Shown here piece by piece: positions 56,186 to 64,000 of a stretch of 64,000 nt of DNA (position 1 is the first letter of the stretch; each line of letters opens with the position of its first letter). Origin of the DNA: Glaciecola sp. (lineage in GTDB: Bacteria > Pseudomonadota > Gammaproteobacteria > Enterobacterales > Alteromonadaceae). The notes under the pieces were generated by a model. It saw only the letters and a list, made by a program, of their open reading frames with translations, was not told the origin of the DNA and searched no databases. The translations under genes were made by a program, and so were the position numbers. The stretch is from contig JAQWNF010000014.1 in the NCBI GenBank assembly GCA_029246415.1, positions 1 through 64,000 on the forward strand. Reading direction: 5' to 3'.

Positions 56186-56836
56186 TTACCCGCCCCAACT
56201 ACGAGAGCTCGCTTGAGTGCGAGCGACGCTTTTGCCAAACCCGCCGCGTTTAACGGTATTATTGACAGTCGGTTTAGGTTTAAAGTCGGAGCTATAGACT
56301 TTAGCAGTGCGATTTCGCTGACTACCATAATCTTTGCCGGTAGCGCCAAACCAACGACCACGTAATGACGAGTTACGCGAGTTAGATGTATACATAGGTT
56401 GTGAATAATAACGATTGCGACTGCTACCGCCAAGCATATTGCCCATCATATAACCTGCCATGAGTGGCATAAAAAAGCTTCCTGAGTTACCTTGATTGTT
56501 CGCGTTGTTGTCGCCGGGAATGGGTTCTTCGGTTCTGGCTACATATTCACAATTATCTTGACCAAACTCAAACTCACAATCAGCTTGACCTAAGAACTTA
56601 GGGCCTGTGCGTAAAGCTTCATTTTTGGCTTCTTGATAAGCGACTTTACACTCTTGCATGTAGTTTGGGTTGCTGCTGGAACATTCATCGATACTGGTAT
56701 AAATCGAGGCGATTTCTGGCTCTTCACCACAAGCACTTAAAAACACCACACTCATACTCACTGCTAATGGGCGAATAGCAAACCATTTACGCATGGAGGG
56801 TAGGGCAATATGGGCAGTTCTTTTTGAATTTGACAT
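56186..56836 (-). CDS. DUF1190 lipoprotein (YgiB/YjfM family)
   Basis: The 216-residue protein has an N-terminal signal with the lipobox LSAC (Cys at about 36), a domain with paired cysteines (DECSSSNP, QECKVAY, ADCEFEFGQDNC), the stretch GSFFMPLMAGYMMGNMLGG, and a basic, Ser/Arg-rich low-complexity tail. The tail carries KRGGFGKSVART and ends SSRSWGG. E. coli YgiB has the same plan, including the closing GG. The function is unknown. Its gene neighbours are DUF350, a K+ channel and an ATP-grasp enzyme. Confidence 0.9.
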   Translation of the reverse strand: MSNSKRTAHIALPSMRKWFAIRPLAVSMSVVFLSACGEEPEIASIYTSIDECSSSNPNYMQECKVAYQEAKNEALRTGPKFLGQADCEFEFGQDNCEYVARTEEPIPGDNNANNQGNSGSFFMPLMAGYMMGNMLGGSSRNRYYSQPMYTSNSRNSSLRGRWFGATGKDYGSQRNRTAKVYSSDFKPKPTVNNTVKRGGFGKSVARTQASSRSWGG

Positions 56837-56848
56837 AAAAAATCGCTC

Positions 56849-57265
56849 CTAGTAAGTCATGCAAGCGGCATTGAGTAGACCGACGGCCAATGATACAGCA
56901 GCTAACATAATGCCAGCAGAGGTTTCATTATTTTCAATGCGTTCGGCGATTTTAGGCATAAACGTAAAGCGTAATAATAAAAAAGCCAAACATTGTGCTA
57001 ACAACGCAACGACCGCCCAAATGATAAAATCGCCAAATGATACGGCATTGGTCGCTGCACCAGATAATGCAATCGCAAAGCCAATTAATGCACCACCGAA
57101 GGCGATGGCTGCGGCAGATGATTGCTGTTCTTTAATTAAATGCCATTCATCATGGGGAGTAACTAACGCGTAGATGATTTTAAAAATAAACAATAACGCA
57201 ATAGCGCTAAAAAAATATAACGCAAAATTACCTAAACCTGTAAGTGATGCTAATAATGTTTCCAT
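56849..57265 (-). CDS. DUF350 membrane protein (YjfL family)
   Basis: The 138-residue protein has four predicted helices in two similar halves, as DUF350 proteins do: GNFALYFFSAIALLFIFKII, then AIAFGGALIGFAIALSGA, FIIWAVVALLAQCLAFLL and AGIMLAAVSLAVGLLNAA. The function is unknown. It lies 12 bases upstream of the DUF1190 gene and 36 bases downstream of the K+ channel gene, so the three are probably one transcript. The same partners (YjfL-YjfM-YjfC) occur together in E. coli. Confidence 0.88.
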   Translation of the reverse strand: METLLASLTGLGNFALYFFSAIALLFIFKIIYALVTPHDEWHLIKEQQSSAAAIAFGGALIGFAIALSGAATNAVSFGDFIIWAVVALLAQCLAFLLLRFTFMPKIAERIENNETSAGIMLAAVSLAVGLLNAACMTY

Positions 57266-57301
57266 GGGGTCGTTCCTTTTTCGTGGAATGTTAGTGGAAT
57301 A

Positions 57302-58351
57302 CTAGTGAAATAGTGTCCAATCAAAATGGTTAATACGTTTGCAAGCAATATAAAAGATACGATCACCAGCGTTCACTTGTTCACTAAAATCAGGATTAAC
57401 GTGAATGTTACTTTCATTGCCTTTGGTCGCAAAGCCAACAAAAATAGCGTTGTGGTGTGATTTTAAGCCGAAAAATAAATGTTCAACATCCATTTGTGGA
57501 GTGTGCTCAGGTACGATAGTTGAATATTGTTCTTGTCCTGCATCGACACTTAATAGGTCATGATGCAATAAGCTTGAACCTGGGTCAAATGCAGATTTAA
57601 CTAACATTTCAACCGCGACGCTAGGGGTACACTCTACGTTCGGACAATGGTCTTTTAATAAGCCTACTAAACTTTCATCATTAAAGTACGCCACAATATG
57701 TGCAGACGGATTACGCTTAGAGCAATACAACGCACTGGTCATGGTAATGTCATCATCGGGATTATCGATTAGGATGGTTTTAGCGTCGCTAACACAAGCT
57801 CGATTCATATCTTCATCGCGATTAAACGAACTGACTTTAACAAAATCAATTTGTCCGGGCAGGGGATTTGAGATGTCTTTTTTGACACATAAAATAATAT
57901 CGGCTTTGACATCGTTTTGCGCATTTTCCTTGATTAATAAGGTAAGTAGTTGCATGGTGCGTTCTTCATTCCAACCCATAACAATAATATGATTTTCAGC
58001 CATATGATCTTTTAATCCTCTGTTATCTTTGTGCCATTGATACGACACCCAAGTCGCAATGCGACCAACAATTAAAGCAAAAATACTTAACCCTAACGGG
58101 ATGATATACAAGGCTACCAACAGTCTACCTGCACTGGTACTTGGCGATAAATCACCATACCCGACCGTGGAACCCGTAACAATCAACCAATAAATAAAAT
58201 CGCTATGATCAGTTAGAGCTGTCTCACCCGCAAGGTGAAGAAAATACCACGAGGACGCCGAATAAAAAAGTAATGCAATTACAATGGTATACCAGCTAGT
58301 TTCTGAGAAAACCCGCACTAGTCTTTTTTTGAGTTTGTGCCAAATTAGCAT
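57302..58351 (-). CDS. Two-helix potassium channel with RCK (TrkA-N/TrkA-C) domains
   Basis: The 349-residue protein has two membrane helices (about 19-38 and 75-98) flanking a pore loop with the K+ selectivity filter TVGYGD (about 62-67). A cytoplasmic TrkA-N domain starting HIIVMGWNEE (about 121) and a C-terminal TrkA-C-like domain follow. The TrkA-N nucleotide loop here is GWNEER rather than the canonical GxGxxG, so nucleotide binding may be altered. It is the first gene of the YjfL-YjfM group. Confidence 0.88.
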   Translation of the reverse strand: MLIWHKLKKRLVRVFSETSWYTIVIALLFYSASSWYFLHLAGETALTDHSDFIYWLIVTGSTVGYGDLSPSTSAGRLLVALYIIPLGLSIFALIVGRIATWVSYQWHKDNRGLKDHMAENHIIVMGWNEERTMQLLTLLIKENAQNDVKADIILCVKKDISNPLPGQIDFVKVSSFNRDEDMNRACVSDAKTILIDNPDDDITMTSALYCSKRNPSAHIVAYFNDESLVGLLKDHCPNVECTPSVAVEMLVKSAFDPGSSLLHHDLLSVDAGQEQYSTIVPEHTPQMDVEHLFFGLKSHHNAIFVGFATKGNESNIHVNPDFSEQVNAGDRIFYIACKRINHFDWTLFH

Positions 58352-58441
58352 TCGTATTCCTCTAAAATAAGAACGCCTATTAACCGAGATCTGTGCTATA
58401 AAATCAAGTGATTTAAGTTTTTAAGCAAAAAAGGAATTAAC

Positions 58442-58477
58442 ATGCAAAAAAATTATGGATGGATTATCGAGCCATAA
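58442..58477 (+). CDS. Possible 11-residue leader-like peptide
   Basis: ATG CAA and the following codons encode MQKNYGWIIEP and a stop. AAGGAA lies 6 bases before the ATG, a better ribosome site than those of many real genes here. A sequence this short can arise by chance, and it is not followed by a gene within 280 bases. Listed because of the ribosome site, the upstream TGCTATAAA and the surrounding inverted repeat. Confidence 0.2.
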   Translation: MQKNYGWIIEP

Positions 58478-58525
58478 TTATGTGACTGACAACGTGAAGA
58501 AAAGCACTAAAGCTAAATAAGATGC

Positions 58526-58552
58526 AAAAAAAAGCCCACTTACTGCGTGGGC
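58526..58552 (-). terminator. Orphan intrinsic terminator (minus strand)
   Basis: On the minus strand, GCCCAC and GTGGGC form a 6-bp GC-rich stem with a 7-base loop, followed by eight T residues. No minus-strand gene ends here, because the region up to queA holds no minus-strand frame of note. It may end a small RNA or antisense transcript that starts between 58553 and 58764. Confidence 0.65.
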
Positions 58553-58764
58553 AAACATACATAGGAAAACACATAATTTCATCTTAAATATTAGACGGAG
58601 TGTGACTACACACCGTATTGCGAGTTATACAAGCGTATAGTTTTTAATACGTGTTGAAAGGTGAGACATTAATGCTAACGAAAAATGCAATTTGGCACGA
58701 AAGAACATGTTTGGGTACAATAGCAACATGCTTTTATCTTTTTACACATGTTGATAATAAATAA

Positions 58765-59805
58765 ATGAAAACGTCAGATTTTGCTTTTGAATTACCCGAG
58801 CAGCTCATTGCTAAATATCCCACTGAGCAACGCACAGCCTCTCGTTTGTTGCACTTAAACGGTGTGACTGGTGCGTTAGGGCATCATCAGTTTTCCGATA
58901 TGTTGCAATTTGTTGATCCAGGCGATTTATTAATTTTTAATAATACCCGAGTGATCCCCGCACGTTTACTTGGTCAAAAATCCACCGGTGGTAAAGTAGA
59001 AGTCCTCGTTGAACGAATGTTGGACGACCATCGAGTGCTGGCGCATGTTAAAGCAAGTAAATCACCCAAACCTGGGGCCACGTTAATATTAGAAAATGCG
59101 ATTGAAGCAACGATGCTAGCACGTCATGATGCATTATTTGAATTGTCTTTCGCAGGTGAACAAACGGTGCTCGAATTACTTGAAGCACACGGACACATGC
59201 CCTTGCCTCCGTATATTGACCGTCCAGATGAGGACAGCGATAAAGAGCGCTATCAAACCGTATACAACGAAAAACCTGGTGCGGTAGCCGCCCCAACGGC
59301 AGGGTTACATTTTGATGATGGCATTTTAGCTCAGTTAAAAACTAAGGGCGTTCAGACTGAATTTGTGACATTGCATGTTGGCGCTGGGACATTTCAACCT
59401 GTAAAAGTGGATAATGTCGAAGAGCATGTTATGCACGCTGAATACGCTGAAGTTCCAGAACATGTTGTTGCCGCAATCAAGGCGACCAAAGCTGCGGGCA
59501 AACGCGTGATTGCAGTCGGTACAACCTCCATGCGCTCTCTCGAATCGGCCGCCAAAAAGGCCGACGAGAGCAACGAGTTAATCGTGCCTTTCTATGAAGA
59601 TACGAGCATTTTCATCTATCCTGGTTTTACGTTTAAAGTGGTCGATGCGATGTTTACCAACTTTCATTTACCCGAATCAACCTTAATGATGCTAATCAGT
59701 GCGTTAGCTGGGCAGGACAATGTGATGCATGCTTATGCTGAAGCCATAAGGCATGAATATCGATTTTTTAGTTATGGCGATTCGATGTTTATTGAAAAGG
59801 CATAA
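58765..59805 (+). CDS. queA: S-adenosylmethionine:tRNA ribosyltransferase-isomerase QueA
   Basis: QueA adds an epoxycyclopentanediol ring from S-adenosylmethionine to preQ1 in tRNA, giving epoxyqueuosine. The 346 residues start [15 protein letters not shown] and show [34 protein letters not shown] and [18 protein letters not shown]. tgt, which inserts preQ1 into tRNA, follows 91 bases later, so the two steps are encoded side by side. Confidence 0.97.
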   Translation: MKTSDFAFELPEQLIAKYPTEQRTASRLLHLNGVTGALGHHQFSDMLQFVDPGDLLIFNNTRVIPARLLGQKSTGGKVEVLVERMLDDHRVLAHVKASKSPKPGATLILENAIEATMLARHDALFELSFAGEQTVLELLEAHGHMPLPPYIDRPDEDSDKERYQTVYNEKPGAVAAPTAGLHFDDGILAQLKTKGVQTEFVTLHVGAGTFQPVKVDNVEEHVMHAEYAEVPEHVVAAIKATKAAGKRVIAVGTTSMRSLESAAKKADESNELIVPFYEDTSIFIYPGFTFKVVDAMFTNFHLPESTLMMLISALAGQDNVMHAYAEAIRHEYRFFSYGDSMFIEKA

Positions 59806-59881
59806 TTACGCATTTCCAGTGATAATTTTATAAGGTGTGTATCGGTTTTTAGTTTGCTATAATGCGCGCCATTATTGATAA

Positions 59882-61018
<1,137 letters not shown>

Positions 61019-61051
61019 GCGATTATTTACTACTATTAAGGAAGCACTATT

Positions 61052-61390
61052 ATGAGTTTATTTATATCAACAGCACATGCACAAGCAGCCGGTGGCAGCG
61101 CACAAGGTGGCGGTTTTGAAATGCTAATTATGTTAGCAGTATTTGGTTTAATCTTTTATTTCTTGTTATATCGCCCACAGGCTAAGCGTGTAAAAGAGCA
61201 CAAAAACTTAGTAGCATCTTTATCTAAAGGTGATGAAGTGTTAACACAAGGTGGTTTAGTGGGTAAAATTAATAAAGTGACTGAAGACAAAGATTTTATT
61301 GAGATTGCACTAAACGAATCAAACGAAATTATTGTACAAAAATCAGCGGTTACAGCGGTGCTGCCAAAAGGCACAATGAAAGCTGTCTAA
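61052..61390 (+). CDS. yajC: Sec translocon accessory protein YajC
   Basis: YajC is a small membrane partner of SecDF and SecYEG. The 112 residues have one membrane helix (about 30-48, ending LIFYFLLYRPQAKR) and a cytoplasmic domain with GDEVLTQGGLVGKI. An Ala/Gly-rich stretch precedes the helix. It lies between tgt and secD, the usual order, with a terminator-like hairpin after it. Confidence 0.95.
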   Translation: MSLFISTAHAQAAGGSAQGGGFEMLIMLAVFGLIFYFLLYRPQAKRVKEHKNLVASLSKGDEVLTQGGLVGKINKVTEDKDFIEIALNESNEIIVQKSAVTAVLPKGTMKAV

Positions 61391-61397
61391 TCCCAAT

Positions 61398-61425
61398 AAT
61401 GGCTCGATTACCGAGCCATTTTTTT
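61398..61425 (+). terminator. Intrinsic terminator between yajC and secD
   Basis: AATGGCTCG and CGAGCCATT form a 9-bp perfect stem with a 5-base loop, followed directly by five more T residues. It lies 7 bases after the yajC stop and 25 bases before secD, so secD-secF either need their own promoter or rely on partial read-through. Confidence 0.85.
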
Positions 61426-61449
61426 ATATTCGAAGTAGGATAAAGAGTT

Positions 61450-63294
61450 GTGTTAAATCAAACTCCGATTTGGAAATATATTTTAGTATTGTTGGTTGTC
61501 GGTGCTTCTGCACTGTACGCATTGCCAAATATTTATGGTGAAGATCACGCAATACAAATCTCCGCAGGTCGCAATGCGCAAGTGACGCAAGCGATGGTGC
61601 CTGAAATTGAAACCATCCTCAAAGCGAGCGATGTTACTACTAAGCGTATCGATTTTACTGACGGCAAAATCTTGGTCCGTGTTAATAGCTCTGATAGCCA
61701 GCTAGTTGCGCGTGAAGTCTTAGAAGCACAACTTGGCGATGATTATTATGTTGCGATGAATTTAGCTCCTGATACGCCGCAATGGTTGGCAGCATTAGGT
61801 GGCAGTCCGATGAAACTGGGTTTAGATTTACGTGGCGGTGTACATTTCTTAATGGAAGTGGACATGAACTCGGCGATTAGCAAAGCGACTGAAGATATGG
61901 TCGGGGATTTCCGTACTGCGTTGCGTGAAGAAAAAATCCGCTACCGCACCGTTAAACAAGTCGGTGATGCGGTTACCATTCAGTTTCGTGATCAAGAAAC
62001 GCTAGATAAAGCGCGTTTTTTCTTACGTAACCGTAATCCTGATTTAGATTTTAATGAACGCGATGGCTTGATCATTCGCGCTACTTTTTCTGAAAATCGT
62101 CTGGTGCAAATCCGTGATTATGCGGTAAAACAAAACATTACTATTATCCGTAACCGTGTCAATCAACTTGGTGTGGCTGAGCCATTGGTGCAAAAGCAAG
62201 GCGCTGAAAGAATTGTAGTACAGTTACCAGGTATCCAAGATACAGCAAAAGCAAAAGAAATATTGAATGCGACTGCGACCTTAGAATTTCGTATGGTTGA
62301 CCAAGACAATGATGTGCGTGATGCCGTTAATGGACGTATTCCGCCATCGTCGATTTTGGTAAACGATCGCAGCGGTCGCCCACAACTACTCAACAAACGC
62401 GTGATGTTAACGGGTAATCATATTATTGATGCCAACAGTGGTGTCGATGAATATGGCATTCCACAGGTTAATATCTCATTGGATTCAAAAGGTGGCACAA
62501 AGATGTCACAAGGTACCAAAGACAATATTGGTAACCCAATGGCGACGGTGTTTATTGAATACAAAGCTACCGGCGAACGAGATAGTAATGACAAGCTGAT
62601 TTTTGAGAAAAAAGAAGAAGTCATTTCGATTGCGACCATTCAAGCTCGTTTAGGCAGTAACTTCCGTATTACGGGATTAGATTCGCCCAAAGAAGCGCGC
62701 GATTTAGCATTGTTGTTACGTGCAGGTGCGTTGATCGCGCCTATTACCATAGTTGAAGAGCGTACAGTTGGACCAAGCTTGGGTGCTGAAAATATTGAAC
62801 TGGGTATGAAAGCGATCCAAGGTGGCTTGTTACTCGTGTTGTTCTTTATGCTGGTGTACTACAAAGCCTTTGGTATTGTGGCAAACATTGCCTTGGTTGC
62901 AAACTTGGTGATGATTGTTGGCGTAATGTCTATGATCCCTGGCGCAACTCTTACTTTACCTGGAATGGCTGGTATTGTTCTGACAGTTGGTATGGCAGTT
63001 GATGCGAACGTTCTGATTTTTGAACGTATCCGTGAAGAGCTGCGCGAAGGACGGTCGCCACAACAAGCGATCCATCACGGTTATGACAGTGCATTTTCAA
63101 CCATTTTGGATGCCAATATCACTACGTTTATTGCGGGCTTGATATTGTTTGCTGTGGGGACAGGCCCAATTAAAGGTTTCTCAATCACATTGATGATTGG
63201 TATCGCTACGTCTATGTTTACTGCAATCGTGTTAACACGCGTTATCGTAAACTTAATTTGGGGCGGTCGTCGCCTTGAATCTTTGTCGATTTAA
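61450..63294 (+). CDS. secD: Protein translocase subunit SecD
   Basis: SecD, with SecF, uses proton motive force to complete export of preproteins. The 614 residues (615 in E. coli) have an N-terminal helix, the periplasmic P1 domain with [15 protein letters not shown] (about 123-137), and six membrane helices in the C-terminal third, including [18 protein letters not shown] with the conserved Asp. The start is a GTG. It is separated from secF by 12 bases. Confidence 0.97.
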   Translation: MLNQTPIWKYILVLLVVGASALYALPNIYGEDHAIQISAGRNAQVTQAMVPEIETILKASDVTTKRIDFTDGKILVRVNSSDSQLVAREVLEAQLGDDYYVAMNLAPDTPQWLAALGGSPMKLGLDLRGGVHFLMEVDMNSAISKATEDMVGDFRTALREEKIRYRTVKQVGDAVTIQFRDQETLDKARFFLRNRNPDLDFNERDGLIIRATFSENRLVQIRDYAVKQNITIIRNRVNQLGVAEPLVQKQGAERIVVQLPGIQDTAKAKEILNATATLEFRMVDQDNDVRDAVNGRIPPSSILVNDRSGRPQLLNKRVMLTGNHIIDANSGVDEYGIPQVNISLDSKGGTKMSQGTKDNIGNPMATVFIEYKATGERDSNDKLIFEKKEEVISIATIQARLGSNFRITGLDSPKEARDLALLLRAGALIAPITIVEERTVGPSLGAENIELGMKAIQGGLLLVLFFMLVYYKAFGIVANIALVANLVMIVGVMSMIPGATLTLPGMAGIVLTVGMAVDANVLIFERIREELREGRSPQQAIHHGYDSAFSTILDANITTFIAGLILFAVGTGPIKGFSITLMIGIATSMFTAIVLTRVIVNLIWGGRRLESLSI

Positions 63295-63306
63295 GGGGCT
63301 CACATA

Positions 63307-64000
63307 ATGCGTTTATTAAAAATTAACGACACTGTCAATTTCATGCGCTTGCGCATCCCGGCACTCGTATTTTCAACGGTGTTAATTTTAGCATCAATCG
63401 GTTCATTAGCGGTTAATCAGCTAAATTGGGGCCTTGATTTTACTGGTGGTACATTAATCGAAGTAGGTTATCCAGATAAAGCTAATCTGGATGAGATCCG
63501 TGCAGAGTTAGATGCGGCCACATTTGGTGATGCGGTGGTTCAAAACTTTGGCTCTAGCCATGATGTCTTGATCCGCTTAGCCCCTCGTGACGGAGTTAAG
63601 TCCGCTGAAGTCGGTGATCAAGTGATGCTAGCGTTGCGTGCAACCGGCAAAGAAGTCGACATGCGTCGAATTGAATTTGTCGGTCCTAACGTGGGTGAAG
63701 AGTTGACAGAGCAAGGCGGTTTAGCAATGCTGACTGCACTGATTTGTATCTTGATTTATGTCGCGATGCGTTTTGAATGGCGCTTTGCGTTAGGCTCAGT
63801 ATCTGCATTGGCGCACGATGTCATTATCACTCTAGGCTTATTTTCATTTTTACATTTGGAGTTTGATTTGACTATCCTTGCTGCGGTATTGGCCGTGATA
63901 GGGTATTCACTCAACGATACGATTGTTGTATCGGATCGAATTCGTGAGAACTTCCGTAAAATCCGAAAAGCAGAGCCTGAAGAAATCATCAATATCTCGT
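63307..64000 (+). CDS. secF: Protein translocase subunit SecF (partial, cut by the window end)
   Basis: The first 231 codons of secF are present, opening MRLLKINDTVNFMRLRIPAL. The first membrane helix, the periplasmic motif WGLDFTGGTLIEV, the helix-2 region and IGYSLNDTIVVSDRIRENF with the conserved Asp are visible. The rest of the C-terminal membrane region (about 80 residues by family length) lies beyond base 64000. It follows secD by 12 bases. Confidence 0.96.
   Translation, partial: MRLLKINDTVNFMRLRIPALVFSTVLILASIGSLAVNQLNWGLDFTGGTLIEVGYPDKANLDEIRAELDAATFGDAVVQNFGSSHDVLIRLAPRDGVKSAEVGDQVMLALRATGKEVDMRRIEFVGPNVGEELTEQGGLAMLTALICILIYVAMRFEWRFALGSVSALAHDVIITLGLFSFLHLEFDLTILAAVLAVIGYSLNDTIVVSDRIRENFRKIRKAEPEEIINIS

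Larger units (their letters stand above)
58352..58764. other. 413-base gap between the K+ channel and queA
   Basis: No conventional gene is seen. It contains an extended -10-like TGCTATAAA near 58392-58400 (+ strand), an 11-codon frame with a good ribosome site (58442-58477), an inverted repeat ATTATGG/CCATAAT around that frame, a minus-strand terminator hairpin (58526-58552), and an imperfect palindrome ACGGAGTGTG/TACACACCGT at 58595-58616. The queA promoter is not obvious. Confidence 0.55.

Overview
The window comes from a marine-type gammaproteobacterium, most likely of the order Alteromonadales (Alteromonadaceae-like). This is inferred from gene order and protein similarity recalled from known families; no search was run. 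The DNA is moderately AT-rich by eye. It is a chromosomal core region with almost no mobile DNA: no tRNA, rRNA operon, CRISPR array, insertion sequence or integrase was seen.

Layout. 33-818 is a SapC-family gene. 1156-14678 is a division and cell-wall (dcw) cluster on the + strand: mraZ, rsmH, ftsL, ftsI, murF, mraY, ftsW, murG, ddlB, ftsQ, ftsA, ftsZ, lpxC. It is controlled at the 5' end by a promoter overlapping three MraZ boxes, and lpxC has its own strong promoter. The usual murE, murD and murC are absent, and all three junctions are tight. 14784-18813 holds an M23 peptidase, secA and mutT. 18803-25759 is a minus-strand run: an aspartoacylase-like gene, yacG, zapD, coaE, pilD, pilC, pilA (no pilB), nadC and an aspartic protease. 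25832-34437 runs on the + strand: ampD, ampE, then pdhR-aceE-aceF-lpd behind a perfect PdhR palindrome.

34545-36450 carries DUF1289, HDOD and DUF481 genes. 36550-41400 (minus) has serA behind tandem MetJ boxes, then rpiA, fau, a nucleoside hydrolase, ribokinase and the 6S RNA. The hydrolase, ribokinase and RpiA together could feed nucleoside ribose into the pentose phosphate pathway. 41527-44729 (+) is ygfB-pepP-ubiH. It is followed by a scar in which a 3'-truncated PEP-CTERM/XrtA-type ATPase gene runs directly into a 5'-truncated sugar-nucleotide epimerase gene (44792-46319). Next come a small lipoprotein with a C-terminal CxxCH haem motif behind an FNR-like box, and the glyoxylate bypass set aceA-lysR-glcB on the minus strand.

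52475-58351 holds an alkaline phosphatase lipoprotein and a minus-strand group: K+ channel, DUF350 (YjfL), DUF1190 (YgiB/YjfM), ATP-grasp YgiC/YjfC and a membrane protein. This is the best candidate here for a poorly understood system: an ATP-grasp ligase close to a lipoprotein that ends in Gly-Gly, a channel and small membrane proteins. The window ends in queA-tgt-yajC-secD-secF, with secF cut by the window edge.

Main points for a second look: the missing Mur ligases, the absent pilB and zapA, the deletion scar, the YjfLMC/K+ channel group, the MetJ boxes at serA, the FNR-like box at the cytochrome-like lipoprotein, and an orphan minus-strand terminator before queA.
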